A stretch of 37,714 bases of DNA from Candidatus Omnitrophota bacterium (GTDB lineage Bacteria > Omnitrophota > Gorgyraeia > Gygaellales > Profunditerraquicolaceae), in assembly GCA_016867115.1 (NCBI GenBank), contig VGKG01000011.1:1-37714 (forward strand). The letters run 5' to 3'. Below are positions 32,793 to 37,714 of the stretch, piece after piece (the stretch's first letter is position 1; each line of letters starts with the position of its first letter). The notes below the pieces were generated by a model. That model was not told the DNA's origin and made no database searches. It worked only from the letters and a program-made list of their open reading frames with translations. The translations under genes were made by a program, and so were the position numbers.

Positions 32793-33728
32793 TTATTTTC
32801 CCGCGCCTCTATCAGGCTGCCTCAGCAGCAGGCAATAATCCAGCATTACTTCAGATTTTTTCCCGGTTGCAAATGTCAAAACGCACGGGCCTTTTTCCAG
32901 ATAAAACGACGGGCTTTCTACCAGCGCCCATTCTTTTGTTGCTTTTAACTCTAAGGGGAGCTTCTGCTTTTTATGGTTATTTTCAATTCCCATCTCAATA
33001 CGGTTACCGGCCGGAGAAAACGCCGAGAGCAGACTGCGGTAATAACCGGAAACGGGGATCTCGGTCCTGACAATATGTACAGCCCCCTTTGCGCGGGCCC
33101 GGATAAGGCCGGTGGCGTAAGCCGGATGATAAGAGACCTCCTGCCAGTCTCCCTCGCCGTTTTGCGGTTCGATGAACAGAGACGAAAAGGCTTCTTCCCC
33201 TGAATCAAGCACCGGCATAAGAAAGACCTCGGAAATAGCCACCTCTCCTTCCGGCGGTATCCTGCTTTCCTCCCAGGGCGTATCCCTTGCGCCTATCCAG
33301 AACTTTAAGGCAAGCATGCCTTCCGGAAGCACCCAGTAAGGATTCTCCGAAACAGAGACCATGAACCAGCGGCCCGGATACCCTTTATTCAAATACCAGA
33401 TATTCTCTATCAGGTGGCTTCCTTTATGCGCCTTGTTCTTGGCATCAAGTGCCTCTACAAAGATCTCGGGAAAGGCCTTCCGGTTACGCCAGTTATGATG
33501 CACATAGACAAAGAGCTGGTATTTGCCCGGCTGCGGCACGCTGATTTTGAACTCGCATGTCTTAGAGGCATCGCCGGTAAAGACAGCTCCCCTCGCAGTA
33601 AGGGTGCCCTTTTCCCAGCCTCTTGCCTCTTTCGCCGTAACCGCAAGGGAAGCCCAGGCGCAGGCGGGGAGTAATGTAAGCCCGGCAATAAAGGCAAGGG
33701 AGCGGGAGATTCCTTTATCTATTCTCAT
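32793..33728 (-). CDS. Secreted protein of unknown function, probable beta-sandwich
   Basis: 311 residues from the ATG at 33728, preferred over 33758 because it gives a clean signal peptide. MRIDKGISRSLAFIAGLTLLPACAWA has the pattern n-region Arg/Lys, hydrophobic core, and a likely cleavage after AWA; a LPAC lipobox is less likely. The mature part is rich in alternating hydrophobic stretches (CEFKISVPQPGKYQLFVYVHH, GEVAISEVFLMPVL) that suggest a beta-sandwich of the carbohydrate-binding type. No catalytic motif is recognised. It starts inside the 3' end of the DUF362 gene (14 nt overlap) and precedes the GT39 gene. A glycan-binding or surface-assembly role is an inference from context. Confidence 0.7.
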   Translation of the reverse strand: MRIDKGISRSLAFIAGLTLLPACAWASLAVTAKEARGWEKGTLTARGAVFTGDASKTCEFKISVPQPGKYQLFVYVHHNWRNRKAFPEIFVEALDAKNKAHKGSHLIENIWYLNKGYPGRWFMVSVSENPYWVLPEGMLALKFWIGARDTPWEESRIPPEGEVAISEVFLMPVLDSGEEAFSSLFIEPQNGEGDWQEVSYHPAYATGLIRARAKGAVHIVRTEIPVSGYYRSLLSAFSPAGNRIEMGIENNHKKQKLPLELKATKEWALVESPSFYLEKGPCVLTFATGKKSEVMLDYCLLLRQPDRGAGK

Positions 33729-34890
33729 CGGAAGGCAGCTCCGGATAGACGCCGTCATCAGATTTTTCCCAGTTCATGCTCAGGTCCTCCGGCACTTCTC
33801 CTTTGACACTGATCCGTGAACTATCTATATTTCCCAAACCCTGCCTGTAGGCCATACGCAGGTGATGCACATACCAGGGCGTGCCCAGATCGGGGTCTTC
33901 CGGCGCAGGCTGCCAATTCTTGGTTATCAGGCGCGTGGCAGTAGCATCCGTCGCCACAGGGTCTTTTCCGGCGATCACAATGAATCCTCCGGCGCGGCTG
34001 GTTACATCCACGGGTTTTCCGCCCAGATAAAGCGAAGCTCCCCTGCCCTCCATGCCGAAACTGCCGTCTACCACCACCAGGTCCGGCTTTAAGGCCTTAT
34101 TGATGTCCACGATCACCTGATGCAGGCCCGCCTCATGAAGCTTATGCCGGGGTTCGCCGTAAAAAATCGAAGGCATGATCCCCATAAAGTTTTTCATACC
34201 CAGGCTTACGGGCGAAGGTTTATGATGCGTCTTTAGCGAAGGTATGGAGATGATCACATCCGCCTCGGCGACTATATTCGGAATGGCTAAAAAGCGCAGC
34301 TTTGTCTTTGAGGGGACCAGTTTAAAATGCGTAGTATAATCCATAAGATTGATCAGGTAGACTCTCTGCCCGTACTTCTTATTCAGTAAATCCACCAGGC
34401 GCCTGACCTGAGCCCCCTCTTTGCCCTCCCTGCCGGCGAAGTTTATCTTAAGCGGGCGCTCTGCCCACTCTCCGATAATCACCTCTTTTGCTCCGGCCCT
34501 GAGGCATTCTTCGGCTACCGCAGCTACCACCAGCGGATGGGAGATCTCGCCGCTAGTTACCGGATCATGCCCATCCAGGCCTCCGGTAATATAATTGGGC
34601 TTGATAAAGACTCTTTCTTTTGGCCTGACAATGCTCTTCATCCCCCCGATCAAATCGATGGCGTCCCTGGTCAGCGCATAAAGGTCCTTTCCTCTGACTA
34701 AAGAAACTTCGGAGGCCACCGCCTTGTTCTCAGCCCGGCCCTCTGCCGCTACCCCGGTCTTCTTTTCCAGGGCAAGCGATACCGAGCTAAACTTCTCGGC
34801 ATAAACCCCGGACTCAGCCGACAGGCGGGATGACTTAAAAAGAAACAGGCATGCGAATAGGATCTTGAATATTTTTTTAACTCTGTACAT
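33715..34890 (-). CDS. Secreted DUF362-domain protein
   Basis: 391 residues with a Sec-type signal peptide, MYRVKKIFKILFACLFLFKSSRLSA, and no lipobox. The DUF362 domain (about 70-330) contains FIKPNYITG, GEISHPLVVAAVAEECLRAGA, IISIPSLKTHHKPSPVSLGMKNFMGIMP, the highly typical (L/I)PxxKTHxxxxxTGxxKNxxG-like block, and DLVVVDGSFGMEG. Ferredoxin-type cysteines, present in many DUF362 proteins, are absent. The biochemical role of the family is not well established. Export in a glycan locus is notable. The ATG at 34890 lies 23 nt after the TPR gene stop. Confidence 0.85.
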   Translation of the reverse strand: MYRVKKIFKILFACLFLFKSSRLSAESGVYAEKFSSVSLALEKKTGVAAEGRAENKAVASEVSLVRGKDLYALTRDAIDLIGGMKSIVRPKERVFIKPNYITGGLDGHDPVTSGEISHPLVVAAVAEECLRAGAKEVIIGEWAERPLKINFAGREGKEGAQVRRLVDLLNKKYGQRVYLINLMDYTTHFKLVPSKTKLRFLAIPNIVAEADVIISIPSLKTHHKPSPVSLGMKNFMGIMPSIFYGEPRHKLHEAGLHQVIVDINKALKPDLVVVDGSFGMEGRGASLYLGGKPVDVTSRAGGFIVIAGKDPVATDATATRLITKNWQPAPEDPDLGTPWYVHHLRMAYRQGLGNIDSSRISVKGEVPEDLSMNWEKSDDGVYPELPSDENR

Positions 34891-34913
34891 AACCGGCCTT
34901 GCGGGAGCTGCCC

Positions 34914-35522
34914 TTATTTCTTAAGCAGAAAATCCACGATCATGTTCGTCTTCAGGTCTATCTCTGATTTATTGAAAAGCACTTTTGCCTTAAGAAAATC
35001 CTCTTTTGCCGGGCCTTCTTCTCCTGCTGCGTCTGCTACGATACCCAAAAGCAGATACGCTTCAGGGCTGTCGGGCCTTAACTCAAGCGCCTTGCCGAAA
35101 GCCTCTTTTGCCTCTTCATATTGAGAAAGATAATACTTCACCACTCCCAGCGCCAGATACAGCTCGGGGTTATCGGGGGCGATCTCGGACATCTCCCGGA
35201 TAGAAGAAAGCGCCTGACTGTACTCCTTGTTCTTAAAGGACTCAAGCGCATCCAGTCGTAACGACTCCAGGTCTTTATCTCCGGCAGCCGCTTGAGGCTC
35301 TTCTTCTTTTGCGGCGGAAGAATCTTCTATCTTAGAGATCTCATCGAGAAGATAATATCTGGTGAGCCCGTTCACATTTATCTCCACCATAGTTTCGTCT
35401 TTATTAATTATCCTGCCCTCCACTCTGTCCCCGTTTTCCAGAATGAGGACTTCGCAAAAGGCCGGCTGCAGGCACCCCAGCAAAAAGACAGGGATCAAAA
35501 ACAGGCCGATGGATATCTTCAT
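34914..35522 (-). CDS. Exported TPR protein, possible lipoprotein
   Basis: 202 residues from the ATG at 35522, which has AAGGAG 6 nt upstream. An ATG at 35543 lacks this. The signal peptide is short (MKISIGLFLIPVFLLGCLQPAFC) with a possible LLGC lipobox at residues 14-17. A small beta domain follows (VLILENGDRVEGRIINKDETMVEI), of the SH3/Sm-like type often seen in such proteins. TPR repeats begin at about residue 90: SFKNKEYSQALSSIREM, PELYLALGVVKYYLSQYEEAKEAF, PEAYLLLGIVADAAG. It probably scaffolds protein contacts at the membrane. The position at the start of the secreted module (TPR, DUF362, beta-sandwich) supports a role in export or assembly (inference). Confidence 0.85.
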   Translation of the reverse strand: MKISIGLFLIPVFLLGCLQPAFCEVLILENGDRVEGRIINKDETMVEINVNGLTRYYLLDEISKIEDSSAAKEEEPQAAAGDKDLESLRLDALESFKNKEYSQALSSIREMSEIAPDNPELYLALGVVKYYLSQYEEAKEAFGKALELRPDSPEAYLLLGIVADAAGEEGPAKEDFLKAKVLFNKSEIDLKTNMIVDFLLKK

Positions 35523-35536
35523 CTTCCGCTCCTTTC

Positions 35537-36394
35537 CTAGCATAGTTTTCCTAAGTCCGGTTTATGGGCGAATGTCCCGTTTGCCGCCAGATACAAAAAT
35601 CTGGGAAGGTCATAAACCACATATAACGGCTTTTTTATCAAAGCCATATTTTTCTTTTCGTTTTTCCGGATCATCAGGCGCCGGTTGCGCCAGCAAAGAT
35701 AGCGCCTTGCTTTTTTTTGCGTGGCCGAACTATTGCCGGAATGTACACACCTGGCTTCGGGCGCGTAGAGCGCCTGATAGCCTTTTCTCCTGGCCCTCCA
35801 GGAGACATCCACATCCTCTACCAGGAAGAAAAACCTCTCGTCGAAATAACCGGTTTCTTCCCTTAGGTCTGCAAGCATCTTACGCCGGTAAAGCGCAGCG
35901 CAGGAGCAGGCGCCGAATACCGGCCTTCTCATGTCAAATCTGCCGTTATCAGAGGCATTGCGGCCGATATCATGGAACCTCCTCAATGCGGAAAGCCGTA
36001 TCCCCGTTGAGTAGATCCTCTTTTTATCGGGCAGCAAAACCTTCGGCTGGACCATCCCTATCCGGCCTGGGAGGCCTTCTATTATTTCCGCGGCCCGGGA
36101 GAGAAAATCATTCTCCAGCACTACATCGCAGTCAAGGGCGAGGACCCATTCTCCGCAGGAAGCCTCGATCCCCTGATTTCTCGCTTTACAGGCACCGAGA
36201 TTATGCCGGTTCTCGATAAGGGCAAAATGCGGGTAACCTTTCCTGATCAGCTCTGCGGTGCCGTCTTTCGAGCCGTTATCAACAATGATCACTTCAAAAC
36301 CCTGCCAATCCTGTGCCAAGAGGGCATCAAGGCAGGGCCGGATAAAGACCCTGGCATTGAAGCAGGGGATGACTACCGAGATCTTAGGCGTCAT
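35537..36394 (-). CDS. Glycosyltransferase family 2 (rhamnosyltransferase-like)
   Basis: 285 residues. VVIPCFNARVF, VIIVDNGSKDGT (V38-D39), NLGACKARNQGI and WVLALDCDVVLE (D88-D90) are the GT2 nucleotide-sugar and metal-binding motifs. VEDVDVSWRARRKGYQALYAPEARCVH is the acceptor-region signature of WbbL/rhamnosyltransferase-like enzymes. It probably adds a sugar to a lipid-linked glycan at the cytoplasmic membrane face (inference). It overlaps GT4 by 4 nt (36391-36394). Its stop lies 14 nt upstream of the TPR gene. Confidence 0.9.
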   Translation of the reverse strand: MTPKISVVIPCFNARVFIRPCLDALLAQDWQGFEVIIVDNGSKDGTAELIRKGYPHFALIENRHNLGACKARNQGIEASCGEWVLALDCDVVLENDFLSRAAEIIEGLPGRIGMVQPKVLLPDKKRIYSTGIRLSALRRFHDIGRNASDNGRFDMRRPVFGACSCAALYRRKMLADLREETGYFDERFFFLVEDVDVSWRARRKGYQALYAPEARCVHSGNSSATQKKARRYLCWRNRRLMIRKNEKKNMALIKKPLYVVYDLPRFLYLAANGTFAHKPDLGKLC

Positions 36395-37485
36395 AACCGA
36401 TTTAATATCGCGGATAATCTTTTTCCTAAAACAGCAAGGGAATATTTTTCTTCGATCGTCTGCCGCGCCCTTTGGCCCATTTCTTTGCGAAGAGAGGCGT
36501 CCCGGATCAATCTCCGCATCTTTGCGCCAAACTCTTCCTTTGTTGCGGCCAGAAAGCCGTCCTCTCCGTCGCGGATAATATCCTGCGGTTCTCCGATGGC
36601 GCTTGCGACGACGGGTTTTGCCGAAGCCATATATTCGAATAATTTGACCGGGCTCTTGGCGCGGTTAAACTTGTTATCCCTGGCTACCGGAAAGAGCCCG
36701 ATGTGGATGCGCCCAAGATACTCCGGGACTTCATCCGGATGAACCCACTCCTTAAGCATGATATGCGGGTCGTTAAAGCGCTCAATCGCCCTTATCAGCC
36801 CCTCTTTAAAGGCTCCGTCTGCCAGGATCTCAAAGTAAATGCTGCCGTATTCTTTCCTTAAGCCAGCGAAGCACTCCATGGCCAGCTCAATATTCTCAAT
36901 GTATTCTTTTTTATGCAGGGTACCTATCCAGGAGAAAATTATTTTCTCATCCGCAAGCCCGTTCAAAGACGGCCGGAATAGCCCGGGGTCTACTCCCGAA
37001 GGAAGATAAAAGACATTCCGGTTAAACCCTTTCAAAAAATCTTCAAGATATCTGCTGGCGGCGATACAGCAGGCGCTCCTTTTGGCGATCTGGCGCGTGA
37101 AAAAATGCGCCTTTGAGTTCGGATAAAAGCCAAAATAATATTTCGGGTCTTCCCGCATCTCCCAGTCATCCAGGTCAAGGATGAACCGGTTTTTGTGCAA
37201 AAGATGCACAAGGTACGGAGCAAGGGTGTGGTAATTAAACCTCTGTATGTAAAAAATGGCGTCCTTTTCCCTGCGCAGCCTTATGAAGGCCTCCCGATTA
37301 TGGAGGAGCTTTTGGGATAGCCCCATCTCTTTTTCATTGATCCCGTCTTTCGCGCCCAGATGGTCGCAGAAAGAAAGGACTTCGGTATCGAAGCCGTGCT
37401 TCTTAAGCTGCCCGGCGAAACGATAGCAGCGGACCCTTGCGCCGGCTAGGTTGAATCCTTCTCTGGTAATAAAAATGACTTTCAT
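36391..37485 (-). CDS. Glycosyltransferase family 4 (GT-B fold)
   Basis: 364 residues. The C-terminal half carries GVDPGLFRPS, FSWIGTLHKKEYIENIELAMECF and the signature SPVKLFEYMASAKPVVASAIGEPQDII, which supplies the EX7E-type Glu and the nucleotide-sugar-binding region. The N-terminal half has FITREGFNLAGARVRCYRF and LDDWEMR, typical of GT4 acceptor domains. It retains the GT-B fold length (about 365). Its donor and acceptor cannot be assigned. It overlaps the downstream GT2 gene by 4 nt. A 1 nt gap separates it from the partial gene upstream. Confidence 0.9.
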   Translation of the reverse strand: MKVIFITREGFNLAGARVRCYRFAGQLKKHGFDTEVLSFCDHLGAKDGINEKEMGLSQKLLHNREAFIRLRREKDAIFYIQRFNYHTLAPYLVHLLHKNRFILDLDDWEMREDPKYYFGFYPNSKAHFFTRQIAKRSACCIAASRYLEDFLKGFNRNVFYLPSGVDPGLFRPSLNGLADEKIIFSWIGTLHKKEYIENIELAMECFAGLRKEYGSIYFEILADGAFKEGLIRAIERFNDPHIMLKEWVHPDEVPEYLGRIHIGLFPVARDNKFNRAKSPVKLFEYMASAKPVVASAIGEPQDIIRDGEDGFLAATKEEFGAKMRRLIRDASLRKEMGQRARQTIEEKYSLAVLGKRLSAILNRL

Positions 37486-37486
37486 T

Positions 37487-37714
37487 TTAGGCGGCGGCGT
37501 CCTTCTGGCGCGTTAAGATCTCCTTGACTTTCGGGTTTATCGAAGGGCGGTTGATAATGGAACGCCTCAGGCCCAGGTCATTTATTATTTCGGTCATGCG
37601 CCTTACCCTCTCGCCTCTTCCTTCCTGATTAAGGCCGCTGGTATCAGAAAACAGGACAGGATCGACGCCTTGCTCAAGGCGGATCCCGTATTTTTTCTTA
37701 TGGACCCCCATTTC
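37487..37714 (-). CDS. Unidentified protein, C-terminal part (cut by right edge)
   Basis: At least 75 codons to the TAA at 37487. The frame is open at the right edge, and the first in-frame ATG seen (37711) is followed upstream by another sense codon (GAA), so the true start is probably outside. The visible text (EQGVDPVLFSDTSGLNQEG, MTEIINDLGLRRSIINRPSINPKVKEIL) has no motif I recognise. The final residues are low complexity (KDAAA). It would be the gene upstream of the GT4 gene in the right-hand minus operon. Confidence 0.5.
   Translation of the reverse strand, partial: EMGVHKKKYGIRLEQGVDPVLFSDTSGLNQEGRGERVRRMTEIINDLGLRRSIINRPSINPKVKEILTRQKDAAA

Noticed and set aside
35362-36219. A long antisense open frame (285 aa) on the plus strand across the GT2 and TPR genes
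   Set aside because: It is rich in Ser, Arg and Pro, has no recognisable motif, and lies opposite genes with clear GT2 and TPR signatures.

Overview
This 37.7 kb window is one dense locus for building and modifying a surface glycan or glycolipid, from an uncultured-type bacterium. G+C is mid-range (roughly half, by eye). Genes are packed with 1 to 30 nt overlaps or gaps, and many junctions are ATGA stop/start overlaps. The density of B12-type radical SAM proteins and GT-C membrane proteins, plus a seryl-tRNA-synthetase-like carrier-protein ligase, recalls candidate phyla such as Omnitrophota. That is an inference from gene content, with no phylogenetic marker to support it. No RNA gene, CRISPR, insertion sequence or cobalamin riboswitch was seen, and no intergenic stretch exceeds about 165 nt.

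Layout: (1) A minus-strand operon runs from 18383 leftward off the window edge. In order of transcription it holds an SDR epimerase, a B12 radical SAM protein, two tandem SPASM-type radical SAM proteins, a GNAT acyltransferase, a B12 radical SAM protein, a polysaccharide deacetylase, a methyltransferase, two GT-C-like membrane proteins, a carrier protein, an amino acid:carrier-protein ligase, an MBOAT-like membrane protein, a B12 radical SAM protein, a GT2, a SPASM radical SAM protein and a truncated B12-type protein. (2) A plus-strand operon (18545-22983) holds a B12 radical SAM protein, a second carrier protein, a KAS III enzyme and a GT-C-like membrane protein. Operons 1 and 2 diverge from a 161 nt region with a near-consensus promoter whose -10 lies in a perfect palindrome. 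(3) A second minus-strand operon enters from the right edge and runs to 22980. It holds an unidentified C-terminus, GT4, GT2, a TPR protein, a secreted DUF362 protein, a secreted protein of unknown fold, a GT39-type transferase, a UGM-like flavoprotein, a SPASM radical SAM protein, a double GT2 fusion, two B12 radical SAM proteins and a GT-C-like protein. It meets operon 2 tail to tail with overlapping stop codons.

How the genes may work together (inference): GT2/GT4 enzymes build the glycan and polyprenyl-phosphate sugars. GT-C enzymes transfer sugars on the outer face of the membrane. Radical SAM, SDR, GNAT, deacetylase and methyltransferase enzymes modify sugars or lipid. Two carrier-protein modules may supply aminoacyl and acyl groups. 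The most notable feature is the carrier protein / amino acid:carrier-protein ligase / MBOAT trio (6532-3958). It has the logic of DltC-DltA-DltB, but a class II aminoacyl-tRNA-synthetase-like ligase takes the place of DltA and the MBOAT homologue lacks the usual histidine motifs. Eleven radical SAM-type proteins occur here, seven of them B12-type, and six of those seven form three paralogous pairs.
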